38,030 bases of DNA, from positions 1 through 38,030 of the forward strand of contig JAUCBJ010006706.1 in NCBI GenBank assembly GCA_032718475.1, read 5' to 3'. Of the stretch, positions 9,371 to 19,781 are shown piece after piece. The notes beneath the pieces are model-generated. The model worked only from the letters and a program-made list of their open reading frames with translations. It was not told the DNA's origin and did no database searches. The translations under genes were made by a program, and so were the position numbers. Each line of letters begins with the position of its first letter. Within the stretch, counting starts at the first letter, position 1. Source of the stretch: Nemertoderma westbladi. Its lineage: Eukaryota > Xenacoelomorpha > Nemertodermatida > Nemertodermatidae.

Positions 9371-10111
9371 TGTTCGCGCTTTTAGACCTTTAGCAGTTTA
9401 ACCTGCCAAATTTAGGTGTCTTCTTGGTTATAAATCGACTTTAGCCTATAACAAGTATTTGGTACACATAAGTTACATTAGCCGAAGCCAGCCTATGCGC
9501 GACCATTCACCCACGGTTAAGGGAGACTGGATTCGGATGCTCTGACCTTATTGCGGTGTAGACTTACTGTACTATTCGATTGATAGTTAATCTAATATCT
9601 CTGACAAATATTATTCACTTTCGAGAAATATTAACCATTCCTTTAGGACGTGGCGCTCTAAGTATGTAAACAGAGTTATGACTTACACTAAACACAACGG
9701 GATGGCTAATGATTCACGTATAAAGCGCATTCTTTAGGAGATGCTTTGTTATCTATCACACTCATGCACACTACCGCACACTGCTGCACACTGATCTGCC
9801 GACCTTCACCAATTTTAATCATATATAAGGAGAACAGCAACTGACACATGTAGGGTCCATGAAATAGCATTCAATTCACTCCAAAACCACTATAAGGTAA
9901 GTCGCAATTGCTATATGTAACCGGTCTCTCTAACCTTCAGTACATCAAGAAGATTGGGGTTTTCTGATCATTTATCGATATTCTCCAAATATAACAACAT
10001 ATCCATCAAATGATAACACTTAATAACCGACAGTAAATAGCAATAAAATAATGCGGTGAAAGGTATGCATAGTATGATATGGGCTGTGTGCCAGTTTGTA
10101 CTGGTTTGTTT
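9371..10111. repeat. Right arm of the ~750-bp inverted repeat
   Basis: Reverse complement of 1-755. The inner boundary is at TGTTCGCGC (9371). The outer match still runs at 10111, level with base 1 of the window, so the true arms may be longer. Confidence 0.85.
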
Positions 10112-10407
10112 GATAACAGTTATACGTTTCTATGATCAAAGCCGTTCTAATGTTTGGCTAAAGTCTGAAACACAGAATAATTCCACAGCCGATGTTCTGG
10201 GCTCAGGAAAAAAGGTAAACAAAGACCATAATGCATTGCGCGATTTCCCGGAGGCTTCTGTGCAAATAAAATGAAAATCGCTCTGATTGGTCGAGTGAGT
10301 GAGCCTGAACAAAGAAAGCCAAAAGCTCCACGTCGACATATCAGCTGATAGATGTCGTCATCTGAACTACACTGTATTAAGAGTATTTTGGCGTATTGCG
10401 GCATAAA
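10112..10407. other. No gene seen
   Basis: Short frames on both strands here overlap each other and resemble nothing I know. Confidence 0.4.
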
Positions 10408-10570
10408 ATGGCTTGTTATGTCCGCTAAAGTACACATACAGAAAAATGGCTTTTTATGTCCACTAAAACACCTACACAGTAAGAAAACGGCTTTTTATGT
10501 CCGCTAAAACACCTACAGAGTACTTTGCGGGGAAAATGACTAGCTAGATCCGCAAAAGCCTTTACAGCCG
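10408..10570. repeat. Degenerate ~40-bp tandem repeat, about four copies
   Basis: The block GGCTTTTTATGTCC followed by GCTAAAACACCTACA recurs near 10410, 10448, 10489 and, strongly diverged, 10537. Spacing is irregular. Confidence 0.65.
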
Positions 10571-11185
10571 ATCTAAAAAAAAGTAATTATTGAGTTTAAA
10601 AAATAATTAATGAGTTTTAAAAAAAACCCAATGGGATCTTCTTGGTCACACATTAAAGAGTATAATAATACTATATAAGGAATAGTAGGCCTAGCCTATA
10701 ATGACAATACACAAAGTTTATTATTTGATATTATTTAAAATTAAAAATTATTTTTTACCTTGGAAGCATTATTAATACGGGAGAATAACCATACTGTATA
10801 AGTCTCTGTATCCCGCTGTGAATGGGATCGACTAGGCCCTACCCTACAGTATATATTTATAATGTTATCCAAATTGTAACTTTCATAAAAATCAATTTCC
10901 AAAACCGGTTTCGAATACAATAGATTTATACCCCTTTGGTATTATCCAAAGGTTTGATGTCAAAAATAACTATTTATTTCGTTTTAAGTGGCAAAAAAGT
11001 AGGCTTTTTTGTCGAGCGTAGCGAGACGAATAAGAAAGCAAGACAAAAATGTTACTTTTTGCCACCAATTACGTCGTTTTATTTGTTGTAAGTCTTCTCA
11101 CTTTTATCTGGGTCTATTTCAGCATAAATGTCGTCCATCGAAGCTTCTTTCATACAGTAGTGATATACGGGTATTACTACACCGT
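10571..11185. other. AT-rich region with one hairpin
   Basis: The only structure I see is an imperfect inverted repeat, GTGGCAAAAAAGTA at 10989-11002 against TTACTTTTTGCCAC at 11052-11065, enclosing a GTCGAGCGTAGCGAGAC stretch. No gene. Confidence 0.5.
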
Positions 11186-11945
11186 GGGTACCCAGGATAG
11201 ATCTTTTTTACAGAACACAAGCGAACACAGTAGAACACACCCGAACACACTCCAAAAACTGCGGAACACAATCGAAGACAGTCAAAAATAGCAAGACCAC
11301 AAAAAAATAACACCGGGTACCAACTTTTAGATAAAATTAGCCACGCGTTGCTTTTCTATAAGAAAATTCCCGAAATTATTGAATAAAATTGTCGCGAAAT
11401 TAAATATTCATTTATTTTCACATCAGGCCGAGCCTAAAGCCGACAACTAATCATTTAACATACAGTAGTACAGTAGTAGGCCTAAGTTAAGTGTGGTTAG
11501 CACCGGGACAGAGATCCCTACCGGTACCTGTCAGGGTAGGTACCTAACCGGGACCCAGCTCTTTATATTCCAGTGCAGCAGTAGGCAGGTAGGTACCGGT
11601 ACCTACAGTATGTTGTACCGTACGTCATGTACAGTACGTACGGTAACGGGATATCTTTTTGTGGGTAGGCTTCACTACATAGTTTGTTATACAGTACAGT
11701 ACAGCATTACACAACAAATGATAGGCCTACCTGATAAGAAATGAATTATTTAATTTCGCGTCAATTTTATTCAATAATTTCGGGAATTTTTTTTATAGAA
11801 AAGCAACGCGTGGCTAAATTTATCTAAAAGTTGGTACCAGGTGTTATTTTTTGTGCTCTCTCTATTTTCGACTGTGTACGATTGTGTTCGGCAGTTTTTG
11901 GAGTGTGTTCGGGTGTGTTCTGTAAAAAGAACTATCCGGGTACCC
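11186..11945. mobile_element. Foldback DNA element with ~210-230-bp terminal inverted repeats
   Basis: The left arm (11186-~11415) and right arm (~11739-11945) are inverse copies. Both begin with the palindrome GGGTACCC followed by a GGATAG-type end, then carry AGAACACA repeats, a CACCGGGTACCAAC-type block and GCCACGCGTTGCTTTTCTAT. The ~320-bp interior is rich in GGTACC/CCGGTACC and GTAC steps and has no coding signal. It is a non-autonomous foldback element of unknown superfamily. Confidence 0.82.
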
Positions 11946-11999
11946 CCAGTTTGACCAATTTTTTTCATACAAAAAGGCTTTTATCATGAGGTTTTTTTT

Positions 12000-12262
12000 C
12001 TAGAACAAATATTTGACCTTCTGAGTATGGAATATTTTTCCAAAACATTTTCTAGAAAAAAGTGTTCTAGAACATAAATATTTATCAAAATTGATAAATA
12101 ACACTTGTTCTATAACATTTATAATTATAAAAAAGTAGAAAAAACTAGCTAGTTTAAAAAATAAAAAATGTGTTCTAGAACAAAAAAATGGTTGTAGAAC
12201 AAAAATATTTATCAAAATTGATAGCTAACACGTATTCTATAACATTTATAAAAAAATGTTCA
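12000..12262. repeat. TGTTCTAGAACA-rich repeat
   Basis: Two imperfect direct copies (near 12064-12128 and 12188-12255) share ATATTTATCAAAATTGATA and TTCTATAACATTTATA. The palindrome TGTTCTAGAACA or close variants recur. The same motif is found in the elements at 32.7-33.6 and 33.9-34.4 kb. Confidence 0.6.
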
Positions 12263-12307
12263 TAACCTACAGTAGCTACTATTAGAAATTATCCATTTTA
12301 ATTATTT

Positions 12308-13305
12308 GTTATGTGGGAAAAAAAGTATAAATTTTTTCGATTATTCCCGAGGCATTTTATTTACCGAGCATCAGCGAGGTTAATAGAGGGTCGAGAGAAT
12401 ATTAAAAAAAAAATGTTCTACGTTTCGAACGAAAATCCGTGCTCGATATTCGAGCGAAAAAGTAACAAATTCAGAATAAAATCTATTATCTATTTAGATG
12501 CAATATTATTATTAATGTCATGGAAACATTACTTTTTGTGTTGACAGAAAAAGTGTTCTTTTTATGTCAAACTTGTTAACGACTAGGACTAAAAATGTGA
12601 CTTACAACAAATAAAATATTGTTTTCTTAAATTGTCACTTTTTCGCTCGAATATCGGGAGAAAAAGGAGTACTTTCTTCCCTAGGGGGAAAATGTAATAA
12701 ATAGTATTGCGTTGATTTGACTTTTTTCCCTGCGAAAAAGTAAAATAAAATATTTTTGGTGGAAATTCATAAATATTATTACATGTGTTGAAAGTGCATC
12801 GACGTAGAAAAGGTTTGCAAGTAATTTGAGCAAAATCCATGCACGCACTGAAAAGTTATTGCAAATTTAGTGTCTGCGCGGCGTACACCAAAACGGAACT
12901 CAATATCCAATATTGGTTTATGGTTAGTTAAGCGGCTCTCTAGTTACGTAATAAATATTCGATAACACTAAAGTATTTAACATTGAGTAAGGTAACATCG
13001 AGAGTTGAAGAGTACAATAATATGAATCGCAGTAACTACGGAAGCAATATAGTAAAATACTACAGTTCAATTTATTTTGTACAGTAACACTGTATTGCTC
13101 TATCTTTTATTACAGAATTTAGCATTAAAAAAGTACCAATTTAAGAATAAAATTACGTATTACATGGGAAAAATAACGTATAACATTTTTTTTTCAATAT
13201 TTTCTCGACCCTTTGTTAACCTCGCTGGCGCTCGGTAAATAAAATACCTCGAGAATAATGAAAAAAAAAGTTCTACTTTTTTTTCCCATGTAATAAATAA
13301 TTAAT
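12308..13305. mobile_element. ~1-kb dispersed DNA element with inverted ends (copy 1)
   Basis: The left end (ATGTGGGAAAAAAAGTATAA through CGAGGCATTTTATTTACCGA to GGGTCGAGAGAATATT) returns inverted at 13172-13300, about 120 bp per arm. The body, including CTCAATATCCAATATTGG and AAGCGGCTCTCTAGTTACG, recurs in the same orientation at 30070-30775. No coding capacity is seen, so it is likely a non-autonomous DNA transposon. Confidence 0.75.
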
Positions 13306-13485
13306 AGACTACTGTACGTACAGTATACATGAAAAACATGCAAGAAGACCTCCTGTGACATGAACAGAATGTCAATGTACAAAAAACAAACACATACTGA
13401 TGTCAATAATTCAATTAAATCATATATCATCCGCCTGATCTGGCTTTGCTCTCAATCCCCCCCCCCCCCTACACCTTAGGCGTAA

Positions 13486-13517
<32 letters not shown>

Positions 13518-13950
13518 TCCAACATCAAGTTACTACAACAGTTATTGTCAAAAACTAGCATCTGCTACTGACAATCTCTGTTACTTCCATAAAAATTCTA
13601 GAACATAATTTCAAATTTTTGATATTCATCTGCAAGACTTATTTTTTCACACATTAAACTGTTATGTGCACAATTTGATGTTTGGAAAATAAATATTATA
13701 TATTGATTGATATATATTATATATTGAAAGTTACAGCGTCTGGTCCCCTGGTGAAGAAGTTGGATCTTCTAGTGATCGTCCAATCGTGGAGTTAACGTCT
13801 TCTGCACACCATGTTGCAGAAATTGATTCTGCAACTCAAGTTTCTACTTTCTGCAACCACTGCAGTTTCCAAATGAGTTTAGTGTGACATTATTTATACC
13901 TAATTTAGATGTTGGTGTTTTTTATTCGAGCAACAGCAGATGATAATTTA
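13306..13950. other. Poly-C tracts and AT-rich sequence, no gene
   Basis: C runs lie at about 13457-13468 and 13489-13515. An ATATATTATATATTG block is repeated near 13697-13727. A small hairpin, GTTGCAGAA/TTCTGCAAC, lies near 13813-13835. Confidence 0.5.
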
Positions 13951-14213
13951 ACAGAGTTATGGACAGGACACCAGATTTGTCTTACAAATTTCCTCCGCTT
14001 GATTCCAGAAATATCAATTTTCGTTTACAATGGCTTCAGGGATTCTATTGGCTTAGTTATTCGAATGTTCAATTCGGTGCATTTTGTATAGTCTGCGTTG
14101 TTTTTACGAGGGAAACTGGTGTTCGCGGAGATCAAAGGCTAGGGAAGCTTGTAAATAAGTCATATCAAGCCCCGTGGAAGAATGGATTGGAAGTTTCAAT
14201 CAACATGTTTTGA
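13951..14213 (+). pseudogene. Fragment of a hAT/ZMYM-type protein (TTF-type zinc finger)
   Basis: The frame starting at 13959 contains WLQGFYWLSYSNVQFGAFCI followed by VCVVF, GVRGDQRLGKLV and a PWKN motif. This order (aromatic W-WL-YS, AFC-x2-C, G-x-LG-x-LV, then WK) is what I know from the TTF-type zinc finger of hAT-family transposases and ZMYM1-like proteins. No DDE or dimerisation region follows; the frame ends at 14213. Upstream sequence is stop-rich. I treat it as a decayed transposase or host-gene fragment. Matching was by eye. Confidence 0.5.
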
Positions 14214-14275
14214 GTTTGATTAAGTTAATATTCTTGATGGACACCCCCACACGACGCGACACTGCATTGTCCGCG

Positions 14276-14377
14276 ACAATTTTTTAAATATGATTTTTTT
14301 ATTTTTTGTGGGGGGGGGTGGGGGGAGAGTGTATTGGTAAAGGGTACGAAAAATTTGCCCCCCCCCCCCCCCCCCCC
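14276..14377. repeat. Left copy of the ~100-bp direct repeat flanking RTE copy B
   Basis: It begins ACAATTTTTTAAATATGATT, passes through a poly-G block and GTATTGGTAAAGGG, and ends in a run of about 20 C. The same series of blocks lies at 16803-16893. Only homopolymer lengths and a few bases differ. Confidence 0.85.
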
Positions 14378-16802
14378 GTTTTCGGCTGGAACCCAGTTCA
14401 AGAAGCGAACTGGAAAGCTATGATCTCATAGTGGACCCAGTGGTCACAAGTCCCAGATAGACCATATCCTGTTTCGTAGGAAATACAGGAGCTCTATACA
14501 AGACTGTAATGCATTTACACTACGACCCTTCTCCAGTGATCACCGCCTTATTGTGGCCAAGGTAAGACTTAGTCTGCGTGCTAGCATAACAACGAAATCT
14601 GCCTTGCCGCGGCATGACTGGTCCTCATTGCATTGCAACAGCCAAGTGTGAGATCCAGCTTCACACTACAGCTGAGCAACAGGTATGAAATTATTGCCTC
14701 TGAGGCAGCAGATCACTGTGAAGGCTATACTGCCTTCACAGAAGCAGTTAATTAGCAGCTGCAGAAACAGTTCCTGTATACCCTCAAAACAGGAAAAGGG
14801 CCCCCTGGACTGACAAACAAAATTCAGAAGTACCGAAATGACTTCAATAAGGCGCAGAAAGAGTCCCGACTCAAACAGACTACAGCGGCCAAGAATGCAG
14901 TTAAGGCTGCATCTAGGTCCCTGAATAGGCAGTACTCTGTTAATCTACAGGAGCTAATAAACCAACAGGTTGATGCAATCAATGATGCTGATGACAGCAG
15001 GCAATCATCCCAGGCATGGAAATCGATCAACTTGCTTACTGGTCGGAAAAGCCAACCAACCACCAAGGTTAAGGCTGAATCACCAGCCGATCGCCTCAAT
15101 GGTTGGAAGGCCCACTTTGAAAAGCTCCTCAATAATGACAGGGTATTGCCTGATAACTTTATAGAAGTAAAAGTGTCTGAGTCTGTACTCCCAGATATTC
15201 CCATTGGCGATATCTCCTTTGCAGAAGTGAAGGCTGCTGCAAAGAGCATTAAGACCAATCGTGCCAGTGGAGTAGATGGTGTTCCCCCTGAGGTCTTTAA
15301 AATACCTGAGTGTTTAAAGCTCATCTATCCCATCATAGTAGACATGTACCGAACAACAAGAGTCCCACAAGAAATTAAAACAAATAAGTTGGTGCCAGTT
15401 CCCAAGAAGGGCAACCTAACACTCTATGGTTCTTTTCGGGGAATCTCATTGATCTCGATTGCTGCAAAGCTATACAATAGAATTCTATTAAATCGCATCA
15501 GGGATCCCATTGAGAGACTGCTCCGTGGAAATCAGAATGGGTTCCGTAAAGGTCGTGGGACCATGGAGCACAATTTGGCACTTAGAAGGATAATTGAAGA
15601 GTTATCAATAAAAGAAAGACAGGCATCTGGCTGTTATCTTTGTTGACTTCTTCAAGGCCTTTGATTCAGTCTCTCGCTCACGTATGTTCAGCATACTTTC
15701 ATTATATGGGATTCCTGATGAAATTATTGCAGCAATCAGATCAGTATACGATGGTTCGACAACATTTGTCTCTACTGTTGATGGTGACACAGAACCATTT
15801 GAAGTGTTATGGGGCGTCCTCCAGGGAGACACACTTGCACCATTCTTGTTCATAATTGTGGTTGACTATGTTCTACGCATGTCCTTAAATCATCATAATG
15901 ATGATGGGGTGATGATAACTCCACCTACTGGCTCCGCTCCAGAAGTCGAGGAAATCCTGCCAAGTACCTAACTGATCTAGACTTTGCTGATGACTTAGGA
16001 GTACTCTCAGAATCGCTAGAGTGAGCCCAACGGCTCCTCAGCTCATTAGAACATGCTGCTTCTAGTGTTGCTCTTTTTATTAACTCCAGAAAGACCCGAA
16101 ATTTTGACAGATAACTTTGAAAGTCCTCAGCAAATCTCTGATCGGATGAGCATAAGCTCTAAAGATGGTATGCTTGAGCATGTGGACGACTTCTGTTACC
16201 TGGGATCATGGATCCGGAAGTCAGGTGAGGACCTTCGCATACGTAAGGGAAAGGCATGGGCAGCCTTGAATAGGCTTTCCAGGATTTGGAAGTCACCGAG
16301 AATTAATCAGAAACTTAAGGTCCGATTATTTAGAGCAGCAGTAGTTCCAGTACTCCTCTATGGGAGTCCATGCTGGTCTCTAACTGCTGAGGACACCAAA
16401 TCTCTGGATGGCACAATCACAAGAATGCTACGCCGGGTTCATTGTGTCAATTACAATGCACACATCTCCAACCAGACACTATATAACATTGGAGGTGTCT
16501 CATTGGTTCCCCCAAGCTTGACACTAGAACAAAATCGCCTCCGCTTTGCAGGACATTGCTTTCGCCGAGAGGACCAGCCAGTGCATAATCTTGTACTTTG
16601 GCAGCCTCATGGAGTGAATAAGCATGGTGGACAGCCCATGACTTTCTTGAGACGCATCTTAAAGGACACTGGCCTTGAAGATGCGGATGATCTAGCAAAT
16701 GTCATGGGTGATAGGGAGTTGTGGCGGCGCAATTTTGTCGACAAGCCGGCACAGCATTCTTAATAATGCAGCTGCAATGCAGCATGCCGATCCTAGTAGT
16801 AT
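14378..16802 (+). mobile_element. Decayed RTE/RTEX-type LINE (copy B), endonuclease tail plus reverse transcriptase
   Basis: The element starts inside the endonuclease. TQFKKRTGKL, then a TGA in place of an expected Trp, SQIDHILFRRKYRSS and FSSDHRLIVAKV are readable up to about 14590. The RT follows across frames: TNRASGVDGVPPEVFK, KKGNLTLYGSFRGISLIS, NGFRKGRGTME, MFSILSLYGIPDEIIAA, GVLQGDTLAPFLF, LDFADDLGVL, YLGSWI and RLRFAGHC, to a stop at 16763. Against the intact copy at 27 kb I see a +1 insertion near 15611, a 5-bp GCTCC duplication near 15937, a premature TGA near 16021 and another shift near 16086. The 3' end carries CAGCATGCCGATCCTAGTAGTA, a short TAG-type tail. Inactive. Confidence 0.9.
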
Positions 16803-16893
16803 ACAATTTTTTAAATATGATTTTTTATTTTTTGTGGGGGGTGGGGGGAGAGAGTATTGATTGGTAAAGGGGGCGAAAATTCCCCCCCCCCCC
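16803..16893. repeat. Right copy of the direct repeat flanking RTE copy B
   Basis: Matches 14276-14377 and starts immediately after the TAG-type tail, the position expected of a target-site duplication. Confidence 0.85.
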
Positions 16894-17597
16894 AGTGGAA
16901 ATGGTTCCCGTACGCATATCGAACTAGTTCGATATGCTGATATGCGTGCAGGACAGTACTAACTAATACTAATACTTACCGGTTACCGGTAGCCGCCTGG
17001 CTAGTTCAGTAGTTATCCTCTTTCACCTGTACAGCTGTACATGCTGTACCACTGCATTATAATACAGTAATACAGTAATATGGGTGCTTAGTTCGTGGCT
17101 TTTCCAGTTAACATTATTGCATTTTGTATAAAACAAGTGATTTGGTTGGAGGTGTGGCTGCTACTAAGCAGCAACCAATCACGTTAATCCTGTTTAACAC
17201 AGAGTCAATGAGAATGAAAAATTGCTAACTTCAAAAAGTTCAGGTTACCATTATTCCAAAGTAATCAGATATTACCTGATTACAGTAATTAAGCTGCTAG
17301 TCAGCTAGTGCAGTAGTGTGCTAGTCTGCTAGCAGGCTAGTGTTAGCTGGTTAGTCAGTTACTGCCAGACTGTAGGCCTAGCACCTAGTAATCGAGTACT
17401 GGAGTAAGCCAGTAAGACATATACTGATATGCTGATATCTGGATAGGGTCATATCTCAGTATCTGCATATGGCTGTATGGGCATATTACTGCATATACTG
17501 ACTGACTGACCGCAGGACTGACTGATATGGCTGTATGGTAGGCCTACAACTGTACAATACCAGGCAGCCAGGCATATACTGCTATTACAGTATTATA
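16894..17597. other. Low-complexity region, no gene
   Basis: Cryptically repetitive sequence rich in GCTAG, CAGTA, ACTGACTG and CTGATATC steps. It also has a GTTCGATATG/CATATCGAAC inverted pair near 16913-16938. No supportable gene. Confidence 0.5.
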
Positions 17598-18302
17598 CTA
17601 CTGCAGTCAGTCAGTCAGGGAAAACATCCCCGTGGGGATATGTCAAATTTAGGCTTAATTTCTCAACCTATCCTAGTGAGGATAGATGACATATCCCCAC
17701 CAGGATAGATGGCACATTTTCCATTTTTCCGGTTTGCGCAAAAATTGGTTGGATTGCTATGTATTTCTTCGGTATTACAATGATCAATAGGCTACAAAAA
17801 TTGTAAAATTTCTCGCCCTTGTCATTGGCAAGATTTATAAGAAGATTATAGGGGTTTTAAATTCACATTGATTTCTATCCTGCTGGGGATATTATCGACA
17901 TATCCCCAGCGGGATATGTTTCACGATAAAGTTCATTCATGTTTATTTATATCCTGGTGGGGATATTTTGGACATCTCCAGTCTTGGGATATGTTTTAGA
18001 ATAATATACCAGTCTGCCAGTCAGCCAGTAGCTTGTTTTATGTAAGTTTTGTGGCATATCCCCAGAAGGATTGCCTCTAGCTCTAAGCTTACACGTACCG
18101 TACACGTAGATGTTAGTTGGTAGCCTTAATGCTGTAATGCCTTCTGTGCGAAAGTAATATAACAACCGGTATAATAGCTCTCAACAACTCAGTCTGTACA
18201 GTACACTGATACTGGTATATCTGTCTACAGTAGAGCTGTACAGTATATACAGTAAACATACTAAACTTCAGACAAATTGACTGATTCTGATTGAACTTAA
18301 TT

Positions 18303-18860
18303 GGATAGATGGATATAGATGGACAGGGGATGTTGGAGTGGGTGGAGAGGCGATATCGGATGTAGGTGGAGTGGGTGGATAGGAAGTAGATGGAGTGGGT
18401 GGACAGGGGATGTCGGAGAGATATGGAGTTGGTGGCGGAGAGTCGATATCGGAGGTAGATGGAGTGGGTGGACAGGCAGACAGGAGGTGTTGGAGGTAGA
18501 TGGAGTGGGTGGACAGGGGATGTCGGAGATAGATGGAGTGGGTGGAGTGGCGATATCGGAGGTAGATGGAGTGGATGGAGAGGATATGTTGGAGGTAGAT
18601 GAAATGGGTGGACAGGGGATGTCGGAGATAGAGGGAGTTAGTGGGGAGGCGATATCGGAGGTAGATGGAGTGGATGGACAGGAGGTGTTGGACTGTTGGA
18701 AGTAGATGGAGTGGGTGGACAGGGGATGTCGGAGATAGATGGAGTGAGTGGAGAGGCGATATCGGAGGTAGATGGAGTGGATGGACAGGAGGTGCTGGGA
18801 GTAGATGAAGTGGATGGACAGATGAAGTCAGAGATAGATGGAGTAAGTGGACAACACGAA
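18303..18860. repeat. 33-bp-period repeat inside the inverted-repeat element
   Basis: The unit is roughly GGAGATAGATGGAGTGGGTG plus GACAGGGGATGTC, alternating with GAGAGGCGATATC variants. From about 18696 to 18860 the + strand reads as clean 11-residue repeats of the type E-(V/I)-D-G-V-x-G-x-x-x-S, ending in HELQPDESSATASASWLERN and a stop at 18941. Further upstream the frame is broken repeatedly. It may be a decayed repeat-containing gene or a minisatellite that happens to stay open. Confidence 0.8.
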
Positions 18861-19289
18861 CTACAGCCAGATGAATCATCAGCCACTGCTAGTGCTAGCT
18901 GGCTAGAAAGAAACGGGTTTATCACCCCCAGTCATTACTGAAGGCGAAGGGGAGTGCCCTTCACAACTTCCGTTGGCTGGTTGGAAGAAGAAGGGACAAC
19001 TTAGTTCAATCGTTAGTAGGCCTACACCTTTAGTTTCAGTTTACTTTATTTTTGGGTTCTTTAATTATTATGCCTTTGGGGATAGTTGCATTATATATTT
19101 TGACACCAGTACAGACTGAATATAATATTATATATTTTAAATATAGTTACTGTACGTTATGTTAAATGTAACATAAACAATGTTACAATCAATTCAATTT
19201 CAATAAAGGCCTCCACTCACTCGGCTACATCCAATCCAGTTAGGTCAATGAACTGAATTGGGTGCCTTTGAATTAATAAATCCTGACAA

Positions 19290-19781
19290 TTAAGGTATGC
19301 TGATCACTGAGCAAACCTTGCTTATTGGTACACCCTTCTTATTGAAAAGGCGGTAGGTTTTGCCTACAAATTGAAAGTTTTCTATCGCAATACATATATC
19401 TTTAGACGGCGACACTTCAGGGAAGTCTACAGAAGATGCCTGTATGATTGTCTGTTGAGTGGGGTAAAATGCTGCAGGCGAAGTGGCAGCTCTAACCATG
19501 ACACCAAACTTGGACGAATCTACAGATTTCATTACCATAGACTCCCTGGTATGTAATGGTCCAACATAGCTTTTGGGATTTTGGACCCAAAGAAGAAGTT
19601 CGAAAATTTTATTCCTCGTGTAAAAATTTTCACTAGTTTCAGTTGAGCATAGATCAGATAAATTGGAACAGAAGCAAGTCTCAACACGGCCCTTCCGTGG
19701 TTCTTTATATTTACCGCACCGGAAGCCATTATCAAAATAATTAATAATCAGAATTATTATGGTACAGAACAGACTGACAGA
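19290..19781 (-). CDS. Unidentified 163-codon open frame inside the inverted-repeat element
   Basis: I do not recognise this protein. The minus frame is open from a TAG just upstream of 19781 to a stop at 19290. The first Met is at 19538, so the 5' part would need to be an exon. Its upstream half is Cys/basic-rich (FRCGKYKEPRKGR, then CFCSNLSDLC); its downstream half reads SSKFGVMVRAATSPAAFYP, IENFQFVGKTYRLFNKKGVP and SKVCSVI, and looks like real protein in composition. A 67-codon Met-started frame (19532-19735) overlaps it in another phase and is less protein-like. It could be an exon of the element's own protein, a captured host exon, or chance. Confidence 0.4.
   Translation of the reverse strand, partial: SVSLFCTIIILIINYFDNGFRCGKYKEPRKGRVETCFCSNLSDLCSTETSENFYTRNKIFELLLWVQNPKSYVGPLHTRESMVMKSVDSSKFGVMVRAATSPAAFYPTQQTIIQASSVDFPEVSPSKDICIAIENFQFVGKTYRLFNKKGVPISKVCSVISIP

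Noticed and set aside
19532-19735. 67-codon Met-started minus frame
   Set aside because: It overlaps the longer 163-codon frame in another phase, and its composition is less protein-like.
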